From positions 1-6,349 of the forward strand of contig NYYG01000053.1 in NCBI GenBank assembly GCA_002686685.1: a DNA stretch of 6,349 nucleotides. Direction: 5' to 3'. This document shows, in pieces, positions 1-6,349 of the stretch (position 1 is the first letter of the stretch; every line of letters begins with the position of its first letter). The translations under genes were made by a program, and so were the position numbers. The notes beneath the pieces are model-generated. The model did no database searches. It was not told the origin of the DNA and was given only the letters and a program-made list of their open reading frames with translations. This stretch comes from SAR116 cluster bacterium. Lineage in GTDB: Bacteria; Pseudomonadota; Alphaproteobacteria; Puniceispirillales; Puniceispirillaceae.

Positions 1-62
1 TCATAGGCATCATCATCCAGCCTGCCTTCGATGATTCCGTCTTCGAGATACCTGTCGACCAT
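1..62 (-). CDS. N-terminal start of an unidentified minus-strand gene (partial)
   Basis: Only the first 20 or so codons are visible before the left edge of the window. An ATG at 62-60 is preceded by a strong GGAGG (72-68) at 5-nt spacing, and the frame stays open to base 1. The visible peptide begins MVDRYLEDGIIEGRLDDDAY and is acidic. The same frame is open upstream to another ATG at 128-126, which would add 22 mostly hydrophobic or basic residues, but that codon has no comparable ribosome binding site. The gene is transcribed divergently from the AA_synth family gene at 336-890 and may share its regulatory region. Too little is visible to name a family. Whether it is real rests on the ribosome binding site and open frame alone. 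Confidence 0.4.
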   Translation of the reverse strand, partial: MVDRYLEDGIIEGRLDDDAY

Positions 63-180
63 ATGTTCCTCCGCTCGCAGCAAGGTGAGCAATCCGGCCC
101 GTGGCGTCCCGGCGCGCAAAGGGAGCATATGTCTGCTTCAGCTTTCCCTTATGCGAGAAGGCGCCACCACAGGCTTTTTC

Positions 181-250
181 CATTTGGTAAAAGAATGCCG
201 GATAAATCGGCTTTGTCCAATATTTTTTACCAAATGATAAAATTTTTACC
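181..250. promoter_or_regulatory. Candidate operator: 12-bp perfect inverted repeat plus third half-site
   Basis: CATTTGGTAAAA at 181-192 is matched exactly by its reverse complement TTTTACCAAATG at 225-236, separated by 32 nt. A third copy of the core TTTTACC lies at 244-250, in the same orientation as the second and 19 nt from it. The array sits in the divergent intergenic region and overlaps a plausible promoter for the rightward gene. Repeats of this size and placement are typical of transcription-factor operators. The TTGGT/ACCAA cores loosely resemble half-sites of GntR/FadR-type regulators, but the spacing does not match their compact operators, so the regulator is unknown. A smaller imperfect dyad (GCCG at 197-200 with CGGC at 208-211) lies between the arms. 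Confidence 0.45.
213..241 (+). promoter_or_regulatory. Possible sigma70 promoter for the AA_synth family gene
   Basis: TTGTCC (213-218) matches four of six bases of the -35 consensus. GATAAA (236-241) matches four of six of the -10 consensus, with 17-nt spacing. Transcription would begin near 248, giving a leader of roughly 90 nt before the ATG at 336. The right arm of the inverted repeat (225-236) fills the spacer and touches the -10 element, so a protein bound there would block RNA polymerase. The region is AT-rich, so chance matches are possible and no start site is shown. Confidence 0.35.
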
Positions 251-335
251 TCGAGCCGCGCCTCGCCGCTTTCGCACCGCCCGGCTTTTTGACATCATGG
301 GGCCAGATATCTCGCCATCAAAAAGGGAGCCGGTG

Positions 336-890
336 ATGAAAAGAACAGCCGAAGTCAGGAAAATCATCGCCTCGGTCGAGGATACGCATCGCGAAGCTGG
401 CAAAACACTTGCCACGCCGAGCCGCAAATGCGTCGTCGCCGCGGTGATCAGCAATCCGCTGGCCGGTGTCGCAGACGGGGATCTGGATGTTCTGAAGGAT
501 ATCGGCGCCGATATTTCAGCCCAGCTTGTGGCACGCGGCCTCGAGGCGCTCGGCGCCGGCCCGGACGATGTGCAATCCTATGGCAAGGGGGCGATCGTTG
601 GCGTCGACGGCGAGATCGAGCATGCGGCGGCGCTGATCCACCCGCGGTTCGGGGCACCCGTTCGCGGCGCGCTTGGTGACGCCAGCGAGATCATCCCATC
701 GACCAAGAAAATGGGGGGACCGGGCGCATCATTGGCTGTGCCGCTGACAAGCAAGCACAGCATCTGGGAGTTTGATCATATGGATGCAGCCGAGATGACT
801 TTCCCCGACGCACCCCATGCAGGTGAAATTGTTGTCATTCTGGCGCTTGGCATCGGCGGTCGACCACTGAAGCGGATCAAGCCTGACTGA
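336..890 (+). CDS. Amino acid synthesis (AA_synth/DUF1185) family protein
   Basis: Predicted soluble 184-residue protein recognised as the AA_synth (DUF1185) family. Blocks that look family-typical are SYGKGAIVGVDGEIEHAAAL at 81-100 followed by IHPRFG, STKKMGGPGASLAVPLTSK at 122-140, and a C-terminal GEIVVILALGIGGRP at 163-177. There is no signal peptide or membrane segment. The ATG at 336 is preferred because GGGAG (325-329) sits 6 nt upstream. The frame is open further upstream, with an ATG at 297 and others earlier, but those starts would place coding sequence across the leader or the operator-like repeats. The family name implies a role in amino acid metabolism, but the exact reaction is not established to my knowledge. 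The gene appears to lead a set with the two small genes that follow and is divergent from the partial gene at the left edge. Its promoter region carries operator-like repeats, suggesting regulated expression. Family call is confident; function is not. Confidence 0.85.
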   Translation: MKRTAEVRKIIASVEDTHREAGKTLATPSRKCVVAAVISNPLAGVADGDLDVLKDIGADISAQLVARGLEALGAGPDDVQSYGKGAIVGVDGEIEHAAALIHPRFGAPVRGALGDASEIIPSTKKMGGPGASLAVPLTSKHSIWEFDHMDAAEMTFPDAPHAGEIVVILALGIGGRPLKRIKPD

Positions 891-969
891 CCCTCTGGCG
901 CCCTAACCGGCCAATAACCGACCATCATGCCGCCGCAGGATTTACCCTCACGGCATTCAGGGATATGAG

Positions 970-1131
970 ATGAACCCTCCTTGGAACTTTCTGGCACCGC
1001 TTGCCATTCTCGGCTTTCTGCTGGCCTATACAAAGCTGGCAAAGCGCATGAAAATCCCGAAACCCGTCTACTGGATCACGATGGTCGCTGGCGGGTTTCT
1101 TCTGATGTCCCTCTTCACTGCCGGCAGTTAG
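970..1131 (+). CDS. Small predicted membrane protein, 53 residues
   Basis: A 53-residue reading frame beginning MNPPWNFLAPLAILGFLLAY, with AGGGA at 959-963 placed 6 nt before the ATG. It has two hydrophobic stretches, about residues 7-20 and 34-50, joined by a basic loop (TKLAKRMKIPKP), which fits a two-pass inner-membrane hairpin. I counted about two thirds G or C at third codon positions, consistent with coding sequence at this GC. It lies 79 nt after the AA_synth gene and 4 nt before the next small gene, suggesting co-transcription and coupled translation. I do not recognise a family. A conserved hypothetical is likely, but short ORFs like this can be spurious. Confidence 0.55.
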   Translation: MNPPWNFLAPLAILGFLLAYTKLAKRMKIPKPVYWITMVAGGFLLMSLFTAGS

Positions 1132-1135
1132 GACG

Positions 1136-1381
1136 ATGCAGGGCGCGAACAGATTTCTCACCTGGCTGATTTGGTTTGTCACCGCAATGCTGACCTTGCG
1201 GGTCGCGGCCTGGTTCATCGAACAGCGCGCACATGACAAGGAATACTGGCTGATCTTTGCGCATGTGATCCCGTTCCTGCTGGTGATTTACGCAAGCGCG
1301 GTCATCCTGCTGTTTGCAAAGGGATGGCTATTCAGGAAATTTGCGAAGGATGCGGCGAAAACGCCGGGCCCGCGTGGCTGA
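1136..1381 (+). CDS. Small predicted membrane protein, 81 residues
   Basis: An 81-residue protein with two predicted membrane segments, about residues 7-28 (starting near FLTWLIWFVTAMLTLRVAAW) and 38-62 (centred on FAHVIPFLLVIYASAVILLF). They are separated by a short charged loop (EQRAHDKE), and a basic tail follows (RKFAKDAAK). This suggests a hairpin with the charged tail in the cytoplasm. The ATG at 1136 comes 4 nt after the stop of the 53-residue gene, and AGGA at 1130-1133 is very close to it, so initiation is probably by coupling. An internal ATG at codon 17 is possible but would cut into the first membrane segment. No family recognised. The stop lies 12 nt from the end of the convergent phosphodiesterase gene. 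Confidence 0.6.
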   Translation: MQGANRFLTWLIWFVTAMLTLRVAAWFIEQRAHDKEYWLIFAHVIPFLLVIYASAVILLFAKGWLFRKFAKDAAKTPGPRG

Positions 1382-1393
1382 GACACGCTTACC

Positions 1394-2335
1394 CTAGCGG
1401 CGCCACCGAAAGCCGCGTTCCGATAGCCGTTGCTGCACGCGCCCCGGATAATCAGTCACAATCGCATCGACCCTGAGGTCGATCATCGCCTCGATGTCGT
1501 CAGCCTCGTTCACAGTCCATGCGGCGACGGCCAGACCAAGCTCGCGCGCATGCGCAAGGTCGTCTGCACCAAGTTCGGTGAAATGCGGGCACCAGAGCGA
1601 TCCGCCAGCCTTGCTGACTTCATCAGGCACGGACATATCCGGCTTGCTGAAATCCGGTGTCACGAGAATTGAGGAATCCTCGCCAACATCATGCTCGTTC
1701 TCCTGAAGCTGGGTCAGGAACGACAGCGGCATATCCGGCGCCTGGCGACGGCATTCTGCAAGAAGCGCCCAGTCGAAGCTGTGCAGCAAGGTCCGGTCCG
1801 CAAGCTTTGCCTCGCGCACGTCGCGGCAGATTACCGATACAATCCGCTCCCGCACCGCACTGTCCTGCGCAAAATCGGGATCAGACTTCAATTCCAGCAT
1901 CAGGCAGGCGGTTGCATATCTCGGTTGCGACACCAGATGCAGCAATTCTCCCAAACGGGGCACCCTGATGCCGTCCATCTGCGCCTGATCAGGAAACCGG
2001 CGTCCATATTCGGTATCGGCATTCAGCCGGCCGATGTCGAACCGTTCAATCTCGGCCATCGTCAGGGACGCCACACGCGGATGCTCACCATTCAGAAAAG
2101 CACCGTCAGCCCCCCTTACAGCCGATCCGTGAAATTCGTGATTATGGGTGATGACCGGAATATCGTCGCGAGAGAGCAGGACATCGAACTCGAGCAGATC
2201 AACTCCGATCGACAGGGCAAAATCGAACCCGACAATACTGTTCTCGGGCAGGATACCGCGCGCCCCGCGATGCCCGACAACACGGATCGTGTTTTCATCG
2301 CCGGAGAATGCCGCAACCTGTGGAAAGTCGGTCAT
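1394..2335 (-). CDS. ugpQ: Glycerophosphodiester phosphodiesterase (UgpQ position)
   Basis: Hydrolyses glycerophosphodiesters (for example glycerophosphocholine or glycerophosphoethanolamine) to sn-glycerol-3-phosphate and the free alcohol, a metal-dependent reaction of the GDPD TIM-barrel family. The family signature is visible: HRGARG at 22-27 with PENS at 30-33, metal-ligand pair E49 and D51 in LLEFD, second catalytic histidine H64 in THN, and LELK at 147-150 with E148. AWTVN (272-276) and TDYP (294-297) close the barrel. No signal peptide is evident, so it should act in the cytoplasm on imported diesters. At 313 residues it is clearly longer than E. coli UgpQ (about 247). Much of the excess is a segment after H64 (about 67-125) containing GRRFPDQ, resembling the longer, often exported, GDPD subgroup. 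Its ATG overlaps the ugpC stop as ATGA, so translation is coupled. The last gene of the operon. The symbol rests on position as well as family. Confidence 0.9.
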   Translation of the reverse strand: MTDFPQVAAFSGDENTIRVVGHRGARGILPENSIVGFDFALSIGVDLLEFDVLLSRDDIPVITHNHEFHGSAVRGADGAFLNGEHPRVASLTMAEIERFDIGRLNADTEYGRRFPDQAQMDGIRVPRLGELLHLVSQPRYATACLMLELKSDPDFAQDSAVRERIVSVICRDVREAKLADRTLLHSFDWALLAECRRQAPDMPLSFLTQLQENEHDVGEDSSILVTPDFSKPDMSVPDEVSKAGGSLWCPHFTELGADDLAHARELGLAVAAWTVNEADDIEAMIDLRVDAIVTDYPGRVQQRLSERGFRWRR

Positions 2336-3387
2336 CGTTGCAGCCTCACGCCGGTCACCGGATCGAACAGATGAATATGCGAGGGGTTCACCGAAAATCT
2401 CTCACTGCCCTGCCCGGCTTCGATGCTGTGCACGCCGGCCAGGCTTACGGTAACCGGCTGCTCGCTGCCTGCCACCCGGCCATGAAGCAATGTATTAGCC
2501 CCCAACGGCTCGGCAATCTGCAGGGACAGCTCCAGCCCTCCCTTGTTGTCACGGACCAGATGTTCAGGCCGGATACCAAGTTTCACGTCACCATCCCCCG
2601 CATCCGCCTTGCCGATGGCGGCTCCCCTGAACATTACCTTCCCGCCGTCGATGCTGGCATCGAAAATGTTCATGGCAGGGCTACCAATAAACTGCGCCGC
2701 AAACAGCGTACGAGGTGTTTCATATACCTCAAGCGGCGTACCGACTTGTTCAGCCACGCCTTCATTCATCACGATCATCCTGTCTGCCATGGTCATAGCT
2801 TCGACCTGATCATGCGTCACATAGAGCGATGTCACCCCCAGCTTGCTCTGCAGCTCCCTGATTTCGAGCCGCATCTGCACACGCAGCTTTGCATCTAGGT
2901 TTGAAAGCGGTTCGTCGAACAGGAATACCGAAGGTTCGCGCACAATGGCCCGCCCCATTGCCACACGCTGGCGCTGGCCACCAGACAGTTGCCTCGGCTT
3001 ACGATCGAGCAACCCTTCGAGTTCCAGCAGCCGCGCGGCCTCGCCAACCTTTTCATCAATCCGGTCTTTGGCAAGGCCGGCGATCTTCAGCCCGTAGCCC
3101 ATATTCTGCCGGACCGACATATGCGGATAGAGAGCATAGTTCTGGAAGACCATGGCGATATCACGGTCCATCGGCTCCTTTTCATTCACGTTCTGGCCGT
3201 CTATCAGAACATCGCCAGATGTAACCGTCTCCAGCCCGGCGACCATCCGCAGCAAGGTGGATTTGCCACATCCAGACGGCCCGACAATGACGATGAATTC
3301 GCCATCGGCGATCCGGACGTCGATACCATGAATCACCTCGGTCGATCCGAAGTTCTTAGTGACATTTTGCAGCTCTAGTGTTGCCAT
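2332..3387 (-). CDS. ugpC: Glycerol-3-phosphate ABC transporter ATP-binding protein UgpC
   Basis: The ATPase that powers import through UgpA-UgpE, probably as a cytoplasmic homodimer docked on the EAA loops of the permeases. All motifs of a functional ABC domain are present: Walker [10 protein letters not shown] (36-44), Q-loop Q82, signature LSGGQ (134-138), Walker B VFLFDEP (154-160, catalytic E159), D-loop SNLD (162-165) and H-loop H192. The C-terminal part (from about 240) is the TOBE/regulatory domain of the MalK/UgpC subfamily, including GIRPEHL at 271-277. The length of 351 residues is normal for the subfamily. It starts 3 nt after the ugpE stop and its own stop overlaps the ugpQ ATG. 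By domain alone it could serve another CUT1-type sugar importer. The surrounding ugpA, ugpE and ugpB decide the assignment. Confidence 0.95.
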   Translation of the reverse strand: MATLELQNVTKNFGSTEVIHGIDVRIADGEFIVIVGPSGCGKSTLLRMVAGLETVTSGDVLIDGQNVNEKEPMDRDIAMVFQNYALYPHMSVRQNMGYGLKIAGLAKDRIDEKVGEAARLLELEGLLDRKPRQLSGGQRQRVAMGRAIVREPSVFLFDEPLSNLDAKLRVQMRLEIRELQSKLGVTSLYVTHDQVEAMTMADRMIVMNEGVAEQVGTPLEVYETPRTLFAAQFIGSPAMNIFDASIDGGKVMFRGAAIGKADAGDGDVKLGIRPEHLVRDNKGGLELSLQIAEPLGANTLLHGRVAGSEQPVTVSLAGVHSIEAGQGSERFSVNPSHIHLFDPVTGVRLQR

Positions 3388-3390
3388 CTT

Positions 3391-4248
3391 CTATTTCTCA
3401 CTATCGACAAGTCCGCGGATAAACAGTTTCTGCATCGAAATGACGACTATCACTGGAGGTATCATCGCCAGGATAGAGGTGGCCATGATCACCGGCCAGT
3501 TGGCAGTATCATCACCAGACGGGAACATCTGCTTGATCCCCATGACAATGGTATTCATCTCGGGATCGGTGGTGATCAGAAGTGGCCAGAGATACTGGTT
3601 CCATCCATAGATGAACAGGATGACGAACAGCGCCGCCACGTTGGTGCGGCTCATCGGCACGACAATGTCGAGGAAGAAGCGCATCGGCCTCGCACCGTCC
3701 ACACGTGCCGCTTCGGCCAACTCATCCGGAATGGTCATGAAAAACTGCCGGAAAAGGAAAGTGGCAGTGGCCGAGGCGATCAGCGGAAAGATCAGGCCAT
3801 AATAGCTGTTCAGCATGCCGAAACCGGCTACGACCTCGAATGTCGGCACGATGCGCACTTCGACAGGCAGCATCAATGTCAGGAAAATCGTCCAGAAAAA
3901 GAAACTGCGGCCCGGAAAGCGGAAATAGACAATGGCAAAGGCCGACAGCAGCGAAATTGCGATTTTCCCGACAGCGATGCCAACCGCCATGATCAGACTG
4001 TTCATTAGCATGCGCGCCACCGGAACATTCACCCCGGAAAACAGCGCAGAGCTGTAGTTTTCCCAGAAATGTCCCCCCGGCCAGACCGGCATGGGCGGCG
4101 AGACGATCTCGGGCTGGGTCACCGTCGAGGCGACAAAGGCAAGCCAGATCGGAAAGAAGATGATCAAGACACCGGTGATCATGAACAGATGCGTCAGCCA
4201 CAGGCCAGCGCCGCGGCGTTCGACCATGCCTTGTGCCAGCGCCGCCAT
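3391..4248 (-). CDS. ugpE: Glycerol-3-phosphate ABC transporter permease UgpE
   Basis: One of two inner-membrane permease subunits of the G3P importer. Six hydrophobic segments are apparent, and the binding-protein-dependent transport EAA loop is intact at about 179-198 ([20 protein letters not shown]), where UgpC docks. It matches my recollection of E. coli UgpE closely, including [36 protein letters not shown] and an apparently identical C-terminus RGLVDSEK. The ATG at 4248 shares one base with the ugpA stop (TGATG), favouring translational coupling. An alternative ATG at 4227 (MVERRG) aligns better with the E. coli N-terminus (recalled as MIENRP) and would give 278 residues, but has a poorly spaced upstream purine run. 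Both starts remain possible. Product identity is not in doubt. Confidence 0.95.
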   Translation of the reverse strand: MAALAQGMVERRGAGLWLTHLFMITGVLIIFFPIWLAFVASTVTQPEIVSPPMPVWPGGHFWENYSSALFSGVNVPVARMLMNSLIMAVGIAVGKIAISLLSAFAIVYFRFPGRSFFFWTIFLTLMLPVEVRIVPTFEVVAGFGMLNSYYGLIFPLIASATATFLFRQFFMTIPDELAEAARVDGARPMRFFLDIVVPMSRTNVAALFVILFIYGWNQYLWPLLITTDPEMNTIVMGIKQMFPSGDDTANWPVIMATSILAMIPPVIVVISMQKLFIRGLVDSEK

Positions 4249-5129
4249 CAGTAATGCACCCGTTTTTCGATATATTTGAACTGAACCACGGTCAGCAGCC
4301 CGACAATGACGAGGAGAATGACCGACTGCGCGGAGGACGATCCGAGATCCTGGCCTACAAACCCGTCTGCGAACACCTTGTAGACAAGGATAGTTGTTGA
4401 TTGCTGGGGCCCACCCGAGGTGATGGTATGGATCACCCCAAAGGTTTCAAAGAAAGAGTAAACGATATTCACCACCAGCAGGAAAAAGGTGGTCGGCGAC
4501 AGCAACGGCAGAATGATTGTAAAGAACCGTCGCCAGAAGCGGGCACCGTCAATCGCAGCCGCCTCGATCACAGAACGCGGCACCGCCTGAAGTGCGGCGA
4601 AGAAGAACAGGAAATTATAGCTGATGCGCCCCCAGGCCGAGGCCACAACAACAAGACCCATGGCCTCGCCGCCATTCAGGACATGGTTCCACTCATACCC
4701 GATCTGCCCGAGATACCAGGACACAACGCCAACGCGCGTGTTGAACATGAACAGCCACAACACCCCGGCAACCGCCGGCGCCACGGCATAGGGCCAGATC
4801 AGCAGTGTGCGATAGGTGCCGGAACTCTTGATGAGCCGGTCGGCAAGCACCGCAAGAAACAGCGCCGGGACCATGGCACACAGCGTAACCAGAACCGAAA
4901 ACACTGCAGTGGTCAGGAATGACGCCCGGTAATAGGGGTCGGATAACAGGAATTCAAAATTGCCGAGACCAACGAACTGGGCAGACAGCCCGAACGGGTC
5001 AGGAATGAAAAGGGACTGCCAGATGGCCTGTCCCGCCGGATAAAAGAAAAAAACTGCCGAGATGATGATCTGGGGCGCTATCAGCATGGCTGGTAGCAAC
5101 CATCCACGAAATGTCACACGCTTTTCCAA
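4248..5129 (-). CDS. ugpA: Glycerol-3-phosphate ABC transporter permease UgpA (TTG start)
   Basis: The first inner-membrane permease subunit, 293 residues from the chosen start, close to the 295 of E. coli UgpA. It has six likely membrane segments and an intact EAA loop at 189-209 (EAAAIDGA ... LP). Strings shared with E. coli UgpA as I recall it include [17 protein letters not shown], [21 protein letters not shown] and [10 protein letters not shown]. The frame is open up to a GTG at 5189 that overlaps the ugpB stop, but that start would make codons from the intercistronic hairpin. The TTG at 5129-5127 has GGAG 7 nt upstream, and the resulting N-terminus ([20 protein letters not shown]) lines up with E. 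coli UgpA almost residue for residue. A GTG four codons later is another option. It ends with a 1-nt overlap into ugpE. Confidence 0.93.
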   Translation of the reverse strand: MEKRVTFRGWLLPAMLIAPQIIISAVFFFYPAGQAIWQSLFIPDPFGLSAQFVGLGNFEFLLSDPYYRASFLTTAVFSVLVTLCAMVPALFLAVLADRLIKSSGTYRTLLIWPYAVAPAVAGVLWLFMFNTRVGVVSWYLGQIGYEWNHVLNGGEAMGLVVVASAWGRISYNFLFFFAALQAVPRSVIEAAAIDGARFWRRFFTIILPLLSPTTFFLLVVNIVYSFFETFGVIHTITSGGPQQSTTILVYKVFADGFVGQDLGSSSAQSVILLVIVGLLTVVQFKYIEKRVHY

Positions 5130-5136
5130 GATTCTG

Positions 5137-5140
5137 CTCC
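5137..5140 (-). promoter_or_regulatory. Ribosome binding site supporting the ugpA TTG start
   Basis: GGAG on the minus strand, 7 nt before the TTG at 5129-5127 and 11 nt after the end of the intercistronic stem-loop. It is the only well-placed Shine-Dalgarno match near the ugpA N-terminus and argues for the TTG over the upstream GTG at 5189. Because it sits outside the hairpin it should stay accessible when the stem forms. Confidence 0.55.
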
Positions 5141-5151
5141 GGCAGCAAAGT

Positions 5152-5178
5152 GGGGCGGGCCAGATTGTGGCCCACCCC
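5152..5178 (-). other. Stem-loop between ugpB and ugpA
   Basis: On the minus-strand transcript GGGGTGGGCCA (5178-5168), a 5-nt loop CAATC and TGGCCCGCCCC (5162-5152) form an 11-bp stem with a single U-G wobble. It begins 10 nt after the ugpB stop and ends 11 nt before the ugpA ribosome binding site. The following bases (ACTTTGCTGCC) lack a real U-run, so it is not a standard intrinsic terminator. Its position after the binding-protein gene matches the known pattern (for example malE-malF in E. coli) where a hairpin protects the upstream mRNA from 3' exonucleases or causes partial termination, giving excess binding protein. That role here is inferred. Confidence 0.75.
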
Positions 5179-5188
5179 GCATTTTGCA

Positions 5189-6349
5189 CTAGCGGTTGGC
5201 TGATTCAAACCGTCGCAGAAGCGCATCACCACGCGCCTTGGCGCTGTCCATGGCCTGCTGCGCAGACTTGTCACCGGACCAGATGGCCTCAAGCTCTTCA
5301 TCGATGATCCCACGAATCTGGTCAAAGGAACCAAGACGCAGACCTTTGGAATTGGCCGTAGGCTGGTTCGCTGTCATCTGGATCACAGCAATATCGGTAC
5401 CCGGGTTCTTGTCATAGAAACCCGATGCGCGTGTTGCTTCGCCAGCTTCGGCAGTGATCGGCAGGTAGCCGGTGTTCTGGTGCCAGGCAGCCTGTACATC
5501 CGATGTCGACAGGAAGCTCAGGAATTCACCAGCGCCCTTGTACTCGGCATCGCTATGACCCGACATGACCCACAGCGAAGCACCACCGATGATGGTGTTT
5601 TGCGGCGAACTGACAATCGCCTTCCAGTAAGGAAGCGGACGCACTTCGAAATCAAACTTTGCTTCCGAACTGATACCGGCATAACCGGCCGAGCTCTCGG
5701 TAAAGAGTGCGCACTCGCCGGAGCGGAAGTTGGCACCACCTTCGTTGCGGCGGCCGGTGTAAATGAATTTGCCGTCCTTTGCCCACTCGGCCATCTTCGA
5801 CAGATGCGCCACCTGCGCCTCGCCATTTAGCATCAGCTCTGTGTCGAGACCGGCAAAACCGTTATCCTTCGAGGCGAAGGGCACGTTGTGATAGGCGGAG
5901 AAGTTCTCGAGATGAATCCAGCTCTGCCATGCTGTCACCAGCGGGCAATCCTCGCCACCGGCCTTCAGCTTTGCCAGGACATCGTCCACTTGCTCCCAGG
6001 TCGACATATCCGTGTCCGGATCAACACCGGCCGCGCTCATCGCGTCACGATTCACCCACAGCACAGGTGTCGACGAGTTGAATGGCAGCGACAGCATCTC
6101 GCCTTCGGTCGTTGTATAATAGCCTTTGACCGCGCCGATATAGGCATCTGAGTCGAAAGACGCACCGCTTTCGGCCATCACCTCATATACAGGCTTGATG
6201 GCGCCGCCGGCAGCCATCATGGTCGCTGTGCCGACCTCAAACACCATGAGGATGTGGGGCTGTTCTTTCGCACGGAATGCGGCGATGCCGGCGTTCAGTG
6301 TTTCGGAATAGTTGCCCTTGTGGCTCTCAACCACGACATAGTCGTTCTG
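5189..6349 (-). CDS. ugpB: Glycerol-3-phosphate ABC transporter substrate-binding protein UgpB (partial)
   Basis: Periplasmic substrate-binding protein (family 1, MalE-like fold) that delivers sn-glycerol-3-phosphate or glycerophosphodiesters to UgpAEC. The reading frame is open to the right edge, so 386 C-terminal residues are present. By comparison with E. coli UgpB (438 residues) about 50 N-terminal residues, including the signal peptide, are outside the window. Residue numbers here count from the first visible codon. Blocks strongly resembling E. coli UgpB are [10 protein letters not shown] (36-45), FNSSTPVL (90-97), ENFSAY (148-153), [10 protein letters not shown] (253-262), [11 protein letters not shown] (289-299) and [10 protein letters not shown] (337-346). 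Two cysteines (C135, C213) appear to correspond to the pair in E. coli UgpB. A GTG at 6334 is an internal valine, not the start. First gene of the operon, separated from ugpA by 59 nt holding a stem-loop. Confidence 0.95.
   Translation of the reverse strand, partial: QNDYVVVESHKGNYSETLNAGIAAFRAKEQPHILMVFEVGTATMMAAGGAIKPVYEVMAESGASFDSDAYIGAVKGYYTTTEGEMLSLPFNSSTPVLWVNRDAMSAAGVDPDTDMSTWEQVDDVLAKLKAGGEDCPLVTAWQSWIHLENFSAYHNVPFASKDNGFAGLDTELMLNGEAQVAHLSKMAEWAKDGKFIYTGRRNEGGANFRSGECALFTESSAGYAGISSEAKFDFEVRPLPYWKAIVSSPQNTIIGGASLWVMSGHSDAEYKGAGEFLSFLSTSDVQAAWHQNTGYLPITAEAGEATRASGFYDKNPGTDIAVIQMTANQPTANSKGLRLGSFDQIRGIIDEELEAIWSGDKSAQQAMDSAKARGDALLRRFESANR

Noticed and set aside
253..290. Leader hairpin (AGCCG 254-258 with CGGCT 282-286) followed by five T residues, as an attenuator before the AA_synth gene
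   Set aside because: The stem is only 5-6 bp with a 23-nt loop, so it would be weak. No leader peptide or known riboswitch pattern is apparent.
63..335. Coding extension of the AA_synth frame upstream to base 63
   Set aside because: It would run through the AT-rich operator/promoter region and over the ribosome binding site of the true start at 336. The extra residues look like translated non-coding sequence.
927..956. Inverted repeat ATGCCG/CGGCAT upstream of the 53-residue gene
   Set aside because: Six base pairs around an 18-nt loop is expected by chance in sequence of this composition. No further support was seen.
925..1239. 104-residue minus-strand frame across the small membrane-protein genes
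   Set aside because: The opposite strand has properly spaced ribosome binding signals and hydrophobic patterning. This frame has neither, nor any recognisable family.
1353..1388. Short stems CGGCG-AAAA-CGCCG (1353-1366) and GCGTG/CACGC (1372-1388) as a terminator for the small-gene set
   Set aside because: Both are 5-bp stems, the first lies fully inside the coding region, and neither is followed by a U-run on either strand.
1691..2374. 227-residue plus-strand frame opposite ugpQ
   Set aside because: It is an antisense shadow of a well-supported GDPD gene, with no plausible domain and a composition typical of reverse-frame translation.
2308..2898. 196-residue plus-strand frame opposite ugpC
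   Set aside because: It is antisense to a complete ABC ATPase with all motifs intact, and has no recognisable family features.
4401..4922. 173-residue plus-strand frame opposite ugpA
   Set aside because: It is a highly charged, low-complexity antisense translation of membrane-protein codons, a common artefact.
1..6349. CRISPR arrays, tRNA or rRNA genes, insertion sequences, attachment sites
   Set aside because: I saw no regularly spaced direct repeats, cloverleaf or rRNA-like sequence, transposase or integrase frames, or terminal inverted repeats on reading through the window.

Overview
The window looks like a piece of a proteobacterial chromosome, most likely from an alphaproteobacterium (an inference from moderate-to-high GC, compact operons and the type of encoded proteins; nothing here fixes genus or species). 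The right-hand three quarters (1394-6349, all minus strand) is a glycerol-3-phosphate/glycerophosphodiester uptake operon in the classical order ugpB-ugpA-ugpE-ugpC-ugpQ. Its 5' end, including the ugpB signal peptide and the operon promoter, lies beyond the right edge.

The operon works as one unit. UgpB (periplasmic binding protein, 3' portion present) captures sn-glycerol-3-phosphate or glycerophosphodiesters. UgpA and UgpE form the membrane channel and UgpC is the ATPase. A glycerophosphodiester phosphodiesterase (the UgpQ position) hydrolyses diesters to glycerol-3-phosphate and an alcohol. Downstream of ugpA the genes are tightly coupled: ugpA/ugpE overlap by 1 nt, ugpE/ugpC are 3 nt apart and ugpC/ugpQ overlap by 4 nt. 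The exception is a 59-nt ugpB-ugpA gap that holds an 11-bp GC-rich stem-loop, probably used to make more binding protein than permease. ugpA appears to start at a TTG codon just after this hairpin.

The left quarter (1-1381) is different. At the extreme left a minus-strand gene begins (about 20 codons visible, unidentified). A divergent plus-strand set follows: an amino acid synthesis (AA_synth/DUF1185) family protein at 336-890, then two small, closely spaced predicted membrane proteins of 53 and 81 residues. The divergent intergenic region (63-335) is AT-rich in its middle. It carries a perfect 12-bp inverted repeat plus a third half-site, placed around a plausible sigma70 promoter, and looks like an operator for an unidentified regulator. 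The plus-strand set converges on the ugp operon with only 12 nt between the opposing stop codons and no clear terminator.

I did not find a clearly new system. The items best worth a second look are the operator-like repeats, the ugpB-ugpA stem-loop, the small membrane-protein pair, and the long UgpQ that lacks a signal peptide.
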